Source: Mangrovibacter phragmitis (GTDB lineage: Bacteria; Pseudomonadota; Gammaproteobacteria; Enterobacterales; Enterobacteriaceae). From it: DNA of 64,000 nt. Of this stretch, positions 8,890-17,269 are shown in pieces; within the stretch, counting starts at the first letter, position 1; every line of letters starts with the position of its first letter. Under the pieces are notes generated by a model, which worked only from the letters and a program-made list of their open reading frames with translations, searched no databases and was not told the DNA's origin. Position numbers and translations under genes: made by a program. The stretch lies in assembly GCF_001655675.1 (NCBI RefSeq), contig NZ_LYRP01000043.1:62001-126000 (forward strand). The letters are read 5' to 3'.

Positions 8890-9495
8890 ATGAATAGATG
8901 GGATGAACGCTATAGCCAGAATGGTTACGCTTATGGAACTGAACCGAATCAATTCTTAGTGGAGCAGGTCAATGCGCTTAACCTGGCAGCACCACTGAAT
9001 ATTCTCAGCCTTGGTGAAGGTGAGGGGCGAAATGCTGTGTACCTTGCTACTTTAGGCCATCATGTACATGCTGTTGATGGTTCTTCAGTGGGCATGGCTA
9101 AAGCTCATAAACTGGCCGAACAGAACCGTGTTTCGTTACAAACTCAGGTGGCTGATCTGACTCATTATACTATTAACAGCCCTTGTGATGCGGTGATAAT
9201 GATTTTTTGCCACTTACCTTCAGATGTACGCCACGCCATTCATCAGAAAATTATGGATGCCCTGGTACCGGGTGGTGTTTTGATTTACCAGGCATACTCA
9301 ACCCGCCAGCTTAATTACCAAACTGGAGGCCCACGGGAAGCTGATTTATTGGTAAATCTTGATGAGCTCGAACAGTGTTTTAGTAATATGAATGTTTTAC
9401 ATGGTTGTATGAGCGAGAAAGAAATTTATGAAGGTAAATACCATACAGGTCTGGCGGCGGTAACGGAGTTTGTGGCAAGAAAACCGTTTGAGTAG
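8890..9495 (+). CDS. Class I SAM-dependent methyltransferase (TehB-like)
   Basis: 201-residue soluble methyltransferase. Motif I reads ILSLGEGEGRNAVYLA, followed by the acidic end of strand 2 (VHAVDGSS) and a motif-IV-like PCDAVIMIFCHLP. This arrangement resembles TehB-type enzymes that methylate tellurite, selenite or other small molecules; the true substrate is unknown. RBS AAAGGTG lies upstream of the ATG. It is divergent from the Zur-controlled ribosomal protein operon and unrelated to the genes I expect here from E. coli, so it belongs to an accessory patch. Confidence 0.75.
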   Translation: MNRWDERYSQNGYAYGTEPNQFLVEQVNALNLAAPLNILSLGEGEGRNAVYLATLGHHVHAVDGSSVGMAKAHKLAEQNRVSLQTQVADLTHYTINSPCDAVIMIFCHLPSDVRHAIHQKIMDALVPGGVLIYQAYSTRQLNYQTGGPREADLLVNLDELEQCFSNMNVLHGCMSEKEIYEGKYHTGLAAVTEFVARKPFE

Positions 9496-9655
9496 CTGTT
9501 TGTTGATAACTGGATTCGGCCTGTTGCCCTGGACTACAGCGCCTGGCATTAGCTCTGCTCAAAACGGTATTGATTGTATTCCTCTGTATTTACCAACATC
9601 TATACAAGATGTGATGTATAACCTGTTGATTTTGTGTTGAATAAATTTCAGGCAA

Positions 9656-9736
9656 TAAAAAACCCATCAATCTTGAACCAAAATGGCGTGATTGATGGGC
9701 TCCACAAATTTGGGGACATCAAAGAAAAGCAGTGGC
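9656..9736 (-). ncRNA. rybB: RybB, sigma-E-dependent Hfq-binding small RNA
   Basis: About 80 nt on the minus strand. It begins GCCACTGCTTTTCTTTG, the conserved RybB 5' seed that base-pairs with outer-membrane protein mRNAs. It continues GATGTCCCC and ends in a 10-bp terminator stem CCCATCAATC / GATTGATGGG followed by six Ts. In E. coli RybB represses many porin and other OMP messages as part of the envelope-stress response. The location next to ybjL is as in E. coli. The stem has compensatory changes relative to the E. coli RNA as I recall it. Confidence 0.93.
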
Positions 9737-9742
9737 ACTAAT

Positions 9743-9769
9743 TCAGACTTCATGCCCCCAGAAAAGTTC
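9743..9769 (-). promoter_or_regulatory. Sigma-E promoter of rybB
   Basis: On the minus strand the -35 element GAACTT (9764-9769) and -10 element TCTGA (9743-9747) are 16 bases apart, with the RybB 5' end at 9736, six bases further on. This matches the RpoE consensus and the known RpoE control of rybB. Confidence 0.85.
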
Positions 9770-9811
9770 TCCTTTGACCTAAAAAAAATTTATTTTTTTC
9801 TGTGGTCACCA

Positions 9812-11494
9812 TCACATCCCTGGCCAGATAACAATAATTAGTGTCCCGGCGAGAGTTAACAACACGTTAGCGATGGCATAAGTGCCAGCATAACCCAGCG
9901 CGGGGATGTTACTGCGGGAAGCATCACTGATAATTTCCATTGCTGGTGCGCAGGTGCGTGCACCCATAATGGCGCCAAACAACAATGCACGGTTCATACG
10001 CAGTACATAGGCGCCAAACAGAAAGGAAATTAATACCGGTACCAGGCTTACAACAACCCCGGAGGCCAGCATTTGCCCGCCAATTGCCCCCAGGTTGTGA
10101 CCAATGCCACCACCGGCACTCAAACCGACGCCAGCCATAAACACCATCAGGCCAAACTCTTTCACCATATTGAGTGCGCCCTGGGGAATGTAACCAAAGG
10201 TGGGGTGGTTGGCGCGCAGGAACCCGAGCATAATGCCGGCGAACAACAGCCCGGCGGCATTACCAATACCAAAACTGAATGAGCTGAACTGAAAGGTAAT
10301 CATCCCGATCATCAGACCAATAATAAAAAATGCGCAAAAAGCCAGCAGGTCGGTAATTTGGCTGTGAATGGAGATAAAGCCGATACGCTCTGCCACGGTT
10401 TTAACACGGCGTGCATCACCACTTACCTGCAACACGTCGCCTTTGTTAAGGACGATATTATCGTCAATTGGCATTTCTATTTGGCTGCGGATAACGCGGT
10501 TAAGGAAACACCCATGGTCAGTGAGCTTAAGTTGCGCCAGGCGGCGGCCAACGGCATTGTGGTTTTTTACTACTATCTCTTCGGTGACAATACGCATGTC
10601 GAGCAAATCGCGATCGAACACCTCTTTCCCATTACGAAAACTGGGGTCAAGACGCGCATGGGCATCCGGGTACCCCACCAGGGCGATTTCATCACCCATC
10701 TGCAATACTGCATCGCCATCGGGGTTTGCCAGAATCCCATTACGGCGGATGCGCTCAATATAGCAGCCTGTCTGGCGGTAAATACCGAGTTCCCGCAGGT
10801 TTTTCCCATCGGCCCAGGCGACCAGTTCCGGCCCAACACGGTAAGCACGAATAACGGGTAAGTAGACTTTGCGGTTGGAATCGGTATCCAGACCACGCTC
10901 ACGCGCAATTTGCTGGGCGCTGGTTTGCAAATCCTGGTGTTGCAGTTTTGGCATATACCGGGCAGCAACAATCAGGCTGACAAGGCCTATCAGGTATGTC
11001 AACGCATAACCCAGACTCAGGTGATCAAGTGCGCTGACCAGTTCCGGGTGGTTCATTCCGGAATGCCGGAGTGTATCGCCAGCACCCACCAGAACCGGCG
11101 TGGAAGTCATGGAGCCTGCCAGCATACCGGCTGTCAGGCCAATATCCCATCCGAAGAGCCGGCCCATACCCAGTGCCAGTAATAATGCACTGCCCACCAT
11201 GACCAGTGCCAGCATGAGATAATTTTTACCATCACGGAAGAAAATGGAGAAAAAGTTGGGGCCCGCTTCCACGCCAACGCAAAAAATGAACAACATGAAG
11301 CCCAAATTAAGTGCGTCTGTATTTATTGTGAAATGTTGTTGGCCTAATAATAAAGAAACAACCAGAACACCAATAGAATTACCCAGTTGGATTGCACCAA
11401 GACGCAATTTACCTAAACACAGGCCAAGGGTGAGTACGACAAATAATAACAGGATGTAATTCCCGTTTAACAAATCTGCGACGTTTATGTTCAC
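9812..11494 (-). CDS. ybjL: YbjL, putative transporter of the AAEx family
   Basis: 560-residue inner-membrane protein of the aspartate:alanine exchanger-like family. Two blocks of about five hydrophobic helices (residues about 10-185 and 385-560) flank two central TrkA-C/RCK_C domains (for example [16 protein letters not shown] and [21 protein letters not shown]). The repeat-type motifs [14 protein letters not shown] and [12 protein letters not shown] are typical of the family. E. coli YbjL is uncharacterised in substrate. It is a single gene, divergent from ybjM and followed on the same strand by rybB. Confidence 0.93.
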   Translation of the reverse strand: MNINVADLLNGNYILLLFVVLTLGLCLGKLRLGAIQLGNSIGVLVVSLLLGQQHFTINTDALNLGFMLFIFCVGVEAGPNFFSIFFRDGKNYLMLALVMVGSALLLALGMGRLFGWDIGLTAGMLAGSMTSTPVLVGAGDTLRHSGMNHPELVSALDHLSLGYALTYLIGLVSLIVAARYMPKLQHQDLQTSAQQIARERGLDTDSNRKVYLPVIRAYRVGPELVAWADGKNLRELGIYRQTGCYIERIRRNGILANPDGDAVLQMGDEIALVGYPDAHARLDPSFRNGKEVFDRDLLDMRIVTEEIVVKNHNAVGRRLAQLKLTDHGCFLNRVIRSQIEMPIDDNIVLNKGDVLQVSGDARRVKTVAERIGFISIHSQITDLLAFCAFFIIGLMIGMITFQFSSFSFGIGNAAGLLFAGIMLGFLRANHPTFGYIPQGALNMVKEFGLMVFMAGVGLSAGGGIGHNLGAIGGQMLASGVVVSLVPVLISFLFGAYVLRMNRALLFGAIMGARTCAPAMEIISDASRSNIPALGYAGTYAIANVLLTLAGTLIIVIWPGM

Positions 11495-11890
11495 GGAAGC
11501 TAACTTCTTCTTTACTTGTAACTCGTTGAAAAAAATGATTGTTTTACACGCGTATTTCGCATAAAAATAACACTGTCGCTGGCATAAACTTCAATGCTAT
11601 ATCGTCTGCAAAAAGTACGATGGGCGCTAGTGTAATCGTTATGAGTATCAACAGCCAGTAAGAAAAACGTGGTAAATAGCTTCTTTGTAATATCTGGAAT
11701 AATTCGCATTACCTGTAATGTGGTGTGAAAGGACGTTTCGCATGGGGAGTATGTGAAATGGGCTGGTTGGTATACACAAAAATAAACAGTGTGAAAGTGA
11801 GTGGGTAATACAGGTTTTGATAAGGACATTGGTAAATGTCTGCACCCATTTGGGGTGCTCAACGTAATGGAAAAGCAAAGGAGGACGACT
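11495..11890. other. Intergenic region between divergent ybjL and ybjM
   Basis: About 400 bases that should contain the promoters of both genes. Short open frames here have no RBS or family likeness and I do not call them. No clear operator is recognised. Confidence 0.4.
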
Positions 11891-12274
11891 TTGTTATTCA
11901 AACGTTCATGGGAAGGCGGTTTATTCTGTTTTATCCTGTTCATTCTGGCATTTGTGATCCACAACCTCTTTTTAACTGACTCGGCACCAGCCAGTGGGAA
12001 GATGGATCCTGGAATGTTGTGTTTCATTATTTCCGGTGTGCTGGGCAGTTTGTGTTCACGCCGTGCGCGCTTCCTTGCACCTGTGGTTGGGGCATTAGTG
12101 GCTGTACCTGTTTGCCTGTTGTTAATCAATTTCTGGGAACAAGATGATGCGGGTCTGGTTCAGGAACTGGCCTGGCTGTCAGGCGCGGTATTTTGGAATG
12201 CGTTGGGTGCTCTGTGTGTGCTGTTCACCATTTCGCTTGTCTGGAGGCAGGATGTCAAAAAACGCCGGGTATAA
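11891..12274 (+). CDS. ybjM: YbjM, small inner-membrane protein (TTG start)
   Basis: 127-residue hydrophobic protein with about four membrane helices matching E. coli YbjM; function unknown. I set the start at the TTG at 11891: the strong Shine-Dalgarno AAAGGAGG ends at 11884, six bases before it. The protein from there (LLFKRSWEGGLFCF) aligns residue for residue with the E. coli N-terminus (MKHKQRWAGAICCF). The in-frame ATGs at 11867 and 11801 lie before that RBS. The core ELAWLSGAVFWNALGALC is conserved. Monocistronic, followed by two hairpins. Confidence 0.85.
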   Translation: MLFKRSWEGGLFCFILFILAFVIHNLFLTDSAPASGKMDPGMLCFIISGVLGSLCSRRARFLAPVVGALVAVPVCLLLINFWEQDDAGLVQELAWLSGAVFWNALGALCVLFTISLVWRQDVKKRRV

Positions 12275-12320
12275 AGTCTGTGGTCGCAGGTAAGCCGGAA
12301 ACTGTTTCCGGTCGCAGATG

Positions 12321-12347
12321 AAAAGCAATTAATTGCTTTTTTTGATT
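12321..12347 (+). terminator. Perfect palindrome with T-run after ybjM
   Basis: AAAAGCAATT followed directly by its complement AATTGCTTTT (12321-12340), extended by TTT. It can fold as a small A/T-rich hairpin running into seven Ts, a plausible first terminator for ybjM. Confidence 0.55.
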
Positions 12348-12405
12348 CCGGTTTAAATAACCGGCAAGCACTCCAGCGCTGTTCACCTGTTTACCATCAA
12401 TTTGT

Positions 12406-12443
12406 CACCGGGTCCGCAGACCCGGTGTTTGTTTTGTGTTTTT
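12406..12443 (+). terminator. Second terminator after ybjM
   Basis: Perfect 9-bp stem CACCGGGTC / GACCCGGTG with the loop CGCA, followed by a T-rich tract (TTTGTTTTGTGTTTTT). It lies immediately before the convergent grxA stop. Confidence 0.75.
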
Positions 12444-12713
12444 CTAGCTTGCAGGTGAAAGAACAGGGTGTTGCTCAACCCAGGCGGCAAAGTCAGTAAA
12501 GCCACCAATGTGTTGTTTATCGACAAAAATCTGCGGCACTGTGTCAACGGGTTTCCCGGCAGCTTGTTGCAGGTCTGCTTTCGTAATACCTTCCGCGTGA
12601 ATATCTACATAGCGAAACTCAAAATCGCTATGTGAGTCACTGAGTTCTTCGGCCAGTGCTTTGGCACGCACACAGTACGGGCACCCGGGGCGTCCAAAAA
12701 TTACAGTAATCAC
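12444..12713 (-). CDS. grxA: GrxA, glutaredoxin 1
   Basis: 89-residue glutathione-dependent thiol reductant; in E. coli it reduces ribonucleotide reductase, PAPS reductase and the transcription factor OxyR. The active site is C11-P-Y-C14 in GRPGCPYC. The cis-proline loop DTVPQIF and the glutathione-binding GGFTDF follow. The family length is about 85 residues; a few extra residues (HPVLSPAS) extend the C-terminus. Divergent from ybjC, as in E. coli. Confidence 0.95.
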   Translation of the reverse strand: MITVIFGRPGCPYCVRAKALAEELSDSHSDFEFRYVDIHAEGITKADLQQAAGKPVDTVPQIFVDKQHIGGFTDFAAWVEQHPVLSPAS

Positions 12714-12942
12714 AGTTGCTCCTTAGCTGAAGTTGTCTTGCAGGTTATTTTGCGCACCAGCGCTGGTTGGGGGAAGCAGAGTTTGCCTGTTGCTTTAATA
12801 ACTGAAAACGATGAAAGCGTTCACCGTATCCCCGTATCCCCTTATCCTTTAATTGTAGTCGTGGGTTATTGCATGATGTCAGTTACTGGCCGGAAACGGT
12901 TTAAGGCTATAATGATGAGCCAACCACACAAGGAGACTGACA

Positions 12943-13251
12943 ATGCGTTCACTGGGAGCATTACCTAAGTCTGTATTGCTGCTGGAAACCCTTGGTATTG
13001 CACTACTGTGTGTCGCCTGGCTGGTTGCCCATGGAGTGATATCAGTAACCGCCTTTCTTGCCACGGACATGGCTGTGATTTTGCTTATATTTAGCGGTAT
13101 TGTACTGATGTTGCCTGCTGCAATTGTGTTACTTGGCCAGATGGGGAAGAATTTGGCGCCGTTATTATTTAACGGGGCTGACACACCAGCAGCAGGTGAC
13201 AAAAAAGCGGCCAAAAAGGCTAAGGATAAGAATAATGACGCCAACCATTGA
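12943..13251 (+). CDS. ybjC: YbjC, small membrane protein (DUF1418)
   Basis: 102-residue protein with two hydrophobic helices (VLLLETLGIALLCVAWLV and MAVILLIFSGIVLMLPAAIVLL) and a lysine-rich tail ending NNDANH, as in E. coli YbjC. Function unknown. AAGGAGAC precedes the ATG, and a TATAAT at 12907-12912 is a likely -10 box. Its 3' end overlaps the start of nfsA by 17 bases, so the two are probably co-translated; in E. coli the pair belongs to the SoxRS-responsive unit. Confidence 0.9.
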   Translation: MRSLGALPKSVLLLETLGIALLCVAWLVAHGVISVTAFLATDMAVILLIFSGIVLMLPAAIVLLGQMGKNLAPLLFNGADTPAAGDKKAAKKAKDKNNDANH

Positions 13252-13957
13252 TTTACTGTGTACACATCGTTCAATTCGCCATTTCATTGATAAACCTGTC
13301 AGTGATGAACAACGGGCTGCTCTGTTTGCTGCAGCGCGCAGCACATCCACGTCCAGTTTTTTACAATGCAGTTCTATTATTCGGGTGACTGACCCGGAAT
13401 TACGGGAACAACTGGTCACATTAAGTGGTGGTCAGGCGCATGTCGCCAGTGCTGCCGAATTCTGGGTGTTCTGCGCGGATTTTAACCGTCATTTGCAAAT
13501 TTGCCCTGGCGCTCAGTTAGGGTATGCAGAGCAATTATTGCTCGGTGCTGTGGATACTGCCATGATGGGCCAGAACACCATGGTTGCGGCTGAATCCCTT
13601 GGCCTGGGTGGTGTTTACATTGGCGGGATCCGCAATAATATTGAAGCGGTAACCCGTTTGTTGAAGTTACCGAAATATGTATTGCCACTGTTCGGGTTAT
13701 GCCTGGGCTGGCCGGCTGAGAGCCCGGAAGTAAAACCCCGGCTGCCGGAAAGTTTACTGGTACATGAAAACCAGTACCAGCCAGTGGATGCCGCCGAACT
13801 GGCGAAATATGATGCAACACTTGCGGATTATTACCTCAACCGCACGACAAATAAGCGCAAAGACACCTGGAGCGATCATATACGTCGCACAATTGTCAAA
13901 GAAAGCCGCCCCTTTATCCTGGATTTTCTGCATAAGCAAGGCTGGGCAACCCGCTAA
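13235..13957 (+). CDS. nfsA: NfsA, oxygen-insensitive NADPH nitroreductase
   Basis: 240-residue FMN flavoprotein that reduces nitroaromatics such as nitrofurans in two-electron steps using NADPH. Conserved elements are THRSIRHF near the N-terminus (FMN contact), [11 protein letters not shown], and [13 protein letters not shown]; the C-terminal part carries [12 protein letters not shown]. The start at 13235 gives exactly the E. coli length and lies within the end of ybjC. An upstream in-frame ATG at 13124 would add 37 residues with no homology. The gene order ybjC-nfsA-rimK-ybjN is conserved. Confidence 0.95.
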   Translation: MTPTIDLLCTHRSIRHFIDKPVSDEQRAALFAAARSTSTSSFLQCSSIIRVTDPELREQLVTLSGGQAHVASAAEFWVFCADFNRHLQICPGAQLGYAEQLLLGAVDTAMMGQNTMVAAESLGLGGVYIGGIRNNIEAVTRLLKLPKYVLPLFGLCLGWPAESPEVKPRLPESLLVHENQYQPVDAAELAKYDATLADYYLNRTTNKRKDTWSDHIRRTIVKESRPFILDFLHKQGWATR

Positions 13958-13969
13958 TTTTCTCTCTGC

Positions 13970-13990
13970 TTTCCCCCTTACAGGGGGAAA
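13970..13990 (+). other. Hairpin between nfsA and rimK
   Basis: TTTCCCCC (13970-13977) pairs with GGGGGAAA (13983-13990) around a 5-base loop, 13 bases after the nfsA stop. No T-tract follows, so it is more likely an RNA-stability or processing element within the operon than a full terminator. Confidence 0.5.
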
Positions 13991-14048
13991 CGGGTGGTGG
14001 TACTATACGCGGGTTTTAAGGCTGGTCAGTCTCTTGCAGAGGTGCAGG

Positions 14049-14951
14049 GTGAAAATTGCCATTCTTTCCCGTGATGGAACACTTTATTCTTGTAAACGTT
14101 TAAAGCAGGCGGCGCTCAATCGTGGGCATTTTGTCGATATTATCGATCCGTTGTCCTGCTATATGAATATCAACCCCGCCAGTTCGTCTGTGCATTATAA
14201 AGGGCGGCAATTACCGCATTATGATGCCGTCATTCCACGTATTGGCTCAGCAATTACTTTTTATGGCACGGCAGTATTGCGCCAGTTCGAAATGCTGGGT
14301 AGCTATCCTCTTAATGAATCGGTCGCAATAACCCGCGCCCGGGATAAACTACGTTCCATGCAGTTGCTTGCCCGACAAGGCATTGACTTACCAATGACCG
14401 GAATCGCGCACTCACCAGACGACACTCACGATCTTATCGAAATGGTGGGGGGCGCACCACTGGTGGTGAAACTTGTTGAGGGTACTCAGGGCATTGGTGT
14501 GGTTCTTGCTGAAACACGCCAGGCAGCTGAAAGCGTGATAGACGCGTTCCGCGGACTGAATGCCCATATTTTGGTGCAGGAGTTTATTAAAGAAGCGCAG
14601 GGGCGGGATGTTCGTTGTCTGGTGGTTGGCGGGCGTGTTGTTGCCGCCATTGAGCGTCAGGCAAAAGACGGAGATTTCCGTTCTAATTTGCACCGGGGTG
14701 GCACAGCGGTTGTCGCCAGCATTACGCCACAGGAACGCGAAGTGGCGATTCGTGCAGCTTCTACCATGGGGTTGGATGTCGCCGGGGTTGATATTTTACG
14801 CGCCACTCGTGGGCCGCTGGTAATGGAGGTGAATGCCTCTCCAGGGCTTGAAGGCATCGAAAAAACAACTGGCATCGATATTGCTGCACAAATTATCAGC
14901 TGGGTGGAAAACCAGGCACGGCCCGGTTTCTGTCTCAAAATGGGCGGTTAA
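14049..14951 (+). CDS. rimK: RimK, ribosomal protein S6 glutamate ligase (GTG start)
   Basis: 300-residue ATP-grasp ligase that adds glutamate residues to the C-terminus of ribosomal protein S6 and can make poly-alpha-glutamate. Motifs: [27 protein letters not shown] (ATP-binding loop), [16 protein letters not shown], and the metal-binding end [15 protein letters not shown] use GTG at 14049 because homology begins with its [13 protein letters not shown] and the length then equals the E. coli enzyme. An open frame runs upstream to 13764 but overlaps nfsA and has no homology. GAGGTGCAGG provides the RBS. Confidence 0.95.
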   Translation: MKIAILSRDGTLYSCKRLKQAALNRGHFVDIIDPLSCYMNINPASSSVHYKGRQLPHYDAVIPRIGSAITFYGTAVLRQFEMLGSYPLNESVAITRARDKLRSMQLLARQGIDLPMTGIAHSPDDTHDLIEMVGGAPLVVKLVEGTQGIGVVLAETRQAAESVIDAFRGLNAHILVQEFIKEAQGRDVRCLVVGGRVVAAIERQAKDGDFRSNLHRGGTAVVASITPQEREVAIRAASTMGLDVAGVDILRATRGPLVMEVNASPGLEGIEKTTGIDIAAQIISWVENQARPGFCLKMGG

Positions 14952-15038
14952 GTGTGCTGTGGTTATCTGATCGTGGTACAGGCCGCTATTTTTGCGTAAG
15001 CTATGGCGTCGATTTTCTATTGAAGAGGTTATACCCGT

Positions 15039-15518
15039 ATGGATTCACTCGTCGTCCCTACCCTGGACACGCTACGCCACTGGCTTGATGACGCTGGCGT
15101 AAGCTTTTTCGAGTGTGATTCCTGCCAGGCATTGCATCTCCCCCATATGCAGGAGTTCGCTGGTGTGTTTGATGCCAAGCTGGATCTGGTTGATAGCGTG
15201 CTGGTTTTTTCCGCCCTGGCTGAGGTCAAACCTTCCGCTCTTTTGGCACTGGCAGGGGATATTTCGGCAGTCAATGCCAGTTCACTTACCGTGAAAGCGT
15301 TCCTGGATGTACAGGATGACAACCTGCCACGTCTGGTGGTCTGTCAGGCTTTTCCCGTTGCGATAGGTATTAGCCGGGAGCAGTTTACGCATTTTTTGCG
15401 CCAGAGTGAGGAACAGATCTCGATGGTGATTCTGGAAGCCAGCGCCCAACAGATGCTGTGGAATGGGGATGAAGATGATGCTTCCCGCCGCCCGGTGTCG
15501 AGCCATCTGCTACACTGA
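15039..15518 (+). CDS. ybjN: YbjN, sensory-transduction-type regulator
   Basis: 159-residue cytoplasmic protein, orthologue of E. coli YbjN, whose dosage affects motility, biofilm and stress responses; the fold resembles type III secretion chaperone-like proteins. Diagnostic stretches are LDDAGVSFFECDSCQALHLP, DLVDSVLVFSALAEVKPSAL, and QAFPVAIGISREQF. An AGAGG lies upstream of the ATG. Last gene of the ybjC-nfsA-rimK-ybjN cluster and followed by a terminator. Confidence 0.9.
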   Translation: MDSLVVPTLDTLRHWLDDAGVSFFECDSCQALHLPHMQEFAGVFDAKLDLVDSVLVFSALAEVKPSALLALAGDISAVNASSLTVKAFLDVQDDNLPRLVVCQAFPVAIGISREQFTHFLRQSEEQISMVILEASAQQMLWNGDEDDASRRPVSSHLLH

Positions 15519-16003
15519 TTTCCCCGCCTGAGGCGCAGTGAGCAACCTGTGTACTGCGCCTGTTGCTTTTTGCTCTTGTTTCTGTGGCTTTATTGCTGAG
15601 GGCCAGTATCCTGGTTACTCACTCCAGTCACTTATCCTGCTAATTTCTCCTGGTAAGCATCTGGTGCCTTGAACACACTCTGCTGTGAGTAGCGCAATTG
15701 TGTTGTTTATACCCGCCTGGTTTTTTACATACATAAAGAAACGATGAATATTTCTGTGCTTTGGTGCTTATTTCCTGATTGATGCCTAAAAAATTGAAAA
15801 AAGGCGCTTTTTAATTTCCTCCCACCATCTAAATCCTGGCTACATTTACACTGCGTCATGACTTGTTACTTGACTGGCGCATGTGAGAGGTTTTTTTACG
15901 TCAACATGACAAAGTATGCATGAATATTGCATCAGGTAAATGGCCTGATTTACTCGACGCCATGCAGGGCGCGAGTTTACCCTTTATTCAGAAGGAATAA
16001 GAT
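15519..16003. other. Intergenic region between ybjN and potF
   Basis: 485 bases. It begins with the ybjN terminator and becomes AT-rich before potF, where the potFGHI promoter should lie. A short stem ATCAGG / CCTGAT (15931-15949) is near the gene. I searched for the sigma-54 type promoter known for E. coli potF and found no convincing match. Confidence 0.4.
15531..15561 (+). terminator. Terminator after ybjN
   Basis: Perfect 9-bp stem AGGCGCAGT / ACTGCGCCT with a 13-base loop, followed by GTTGCTTTTTG, 12 bases after the ybjN stop. Confidence 0.65.
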
Positions 16004-17116
16004 ATGTCCCGCCAAAGTAAAAAATGGTTGTCTGGTTTGGTGGCTGGCGTTCTGATGGCTGCTTCTGCCTCAACGCTGGCCGCGGATGGAAAGACGCTGC
16101 ATGTGTATAACTGGTCGGATTATATTGGGCCGGATACCGTAGCCAACTTCACCAAAGAAACCGGTATTAAAGTCGTTTACGACGTTTTTGATTCAAACGA
16201 AGTGCTTGAAGGTAAGCTGATGGCAGGCAGTACCGGGTTTGACCTGGTGGTTCCCTCAGCAAGCTTTCTGGAACGCCAGTTGATGGCTGGTGTGTTTCAG
16301 CCCCTGGATAAAAGCAAACTCCCGAACTGGAAAAACCTTGATCCGGCGTTGTTAAAGCTGGTCGCCAAACATGATCCCGGTAACAAATACGCTGTACCTT
16401 ATATGTGGGCGACCACCGGGATTGGCTACAACGTAGATAAAGTTAAAGCGGTACTGGGCAAAGATGCGCCAGTTAATAGCTGGGATCTGGTGCTGAAACC
16501 AGAAAACCTCGAAAAATTAAAAAGTTGTGGTGTTTCTTTCCTGGATGCACCAGAAGAAATTTTTGCAACAGTGCTGAATTATCTTGGCAAAGATCCGAAC
16601 AGCTCTAATGCATCTGACTACAGTGGTGCAGCAACTGACTTGTTACTGAAATTGCGTCCAAGTATCCGCTATTTCCACTCTTCTCAATACATCAATGACT
16701 TAGCAAATGGCGATATTTGTGTGGCGATTGGCTGGGCAGGGGATGTCTGGCAGGCTGCTAACCGGGCGAAAGAAGCGAAAAACGGCGTGCATATCTCATA
16801 CTCAATTCCGAAAGAAGGTGCTCTGGCGTTTTTTGACGTCTTCGCGATGCCCGCTGATGCGAAAAATAAGGATGAAGCTTACCAGTTCCTTAATTACCTG
16901 ATGCGCCCGGATGTGGTGGCCGATATCAGCAACCATATCTATTACGCTAACGCCAACAAAGCTGCAACGCCGTTGGTGAAGGCTGAAGTGCGTAATAACC
17001 CAGGTATTTACCCGCCGCCAGATGTTATGGCAAAACTGTTTACCCTTAAGGTTCAGGACCCCAAATTGGATCGTGTAAGAACACGAGCCTGGACTAAAGT
17101 TAAAACTGGTAAATAA
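16004..17116 (+). CDS. potF: PotF, putrescine-binding periplasmic protein
   Basis: 370-residue periplasmic solute-binding protein of the putrescine ABC importer PotFGHI. The signal peptide (about residues 1-26, cut near STLAA) precedes a mature protein starting [16 protein letters not shown], the polyamine-binding protein signature. Other ligand-pocket stretches are [21 protein letters not shown] and [12 protein letters not shown]. The length equals E. coli PotF. GAAGGAAT gives the RBS. It is separated from potG by 153 bases with stem-loops that could set PotF above the membrane components. Confidence 0.96.
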   Translation: MSRQSKKWLSGLVAGVLMAASASTLAADGKTLHVYNWSDYIGPDTVANFTKETGIKVVYDVFDSNEVLEGKLMAGSTGFDLVVPSASFLERQLMAGVFQPLDKSKLPNWKNLDPALLKLVAKHDPGNKYAVPYMWATTGIGYNVDKVKAVLGKDAPVNSWDLVLKPENLEKLKSCGVSFLDAPEEIFATVLNYLGKDPNSSNASDYSGAATDLLLKLRPSIRYFHSSQYINDLANGDICVAIGWAGDVWQAANRAKEAKNGVHISYSIPKEGALAFFDVFAMPADAKNKDEAYQFLNYLMRPDVVADISNHIYYANANKAATPLVKAEVRNNPGIYPPPDVMAKLFTLKVQDPKLDRVRTRAWTKVKTGK

Positions 17117-17136
17117 GTCAGTAAGTTAATATAACG

Positions 17137-17178
17137 AGGCATTGCACCTTTTTAGTGCGCAACAGGGTGCAATTGCCT
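17137..17178 (+). other. Intercistronic stem-loop between potF and potG
   Basis: AGGCA-TTGCACC (17137-17148) pairs with GGTGCAA-T-TGCCT (17166-17178), 12 bp with one bulged T. There is no T-run, so it is likely a 3' stabiliser of potF mRNA rather than a strong terminator. A second small stem TACGCC / GGCGTA (17223-17238) follows before potG. Confidence 0.5.
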
Positions 17179-17269
17179 CAAAAAGATGCAAGCTGTGTTA
17201 TGCATCGCGAACCAGTAAATTGTACGCCTGTTGGCGTATAAGTATGAGATTTGCCGGAGAGCACAATCA

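Noticed and set aside
11512-12129. A 205-residue minus-strand open frame overlapping ybjM
   Set aside because: It lies antisense to the well supported ybjM and shows no family features.
12860-12912. A SoxS/marbox before ybjC
   Set aside because: The GCA half is present, but the second half does not fit; only the TATAAT is kept as a likely -10.
15901-15945. A sigma-54 promoter for potF
   Set aside because: TTGCA occurs near 15927, but the -24 GG element is absent at the proper distance.
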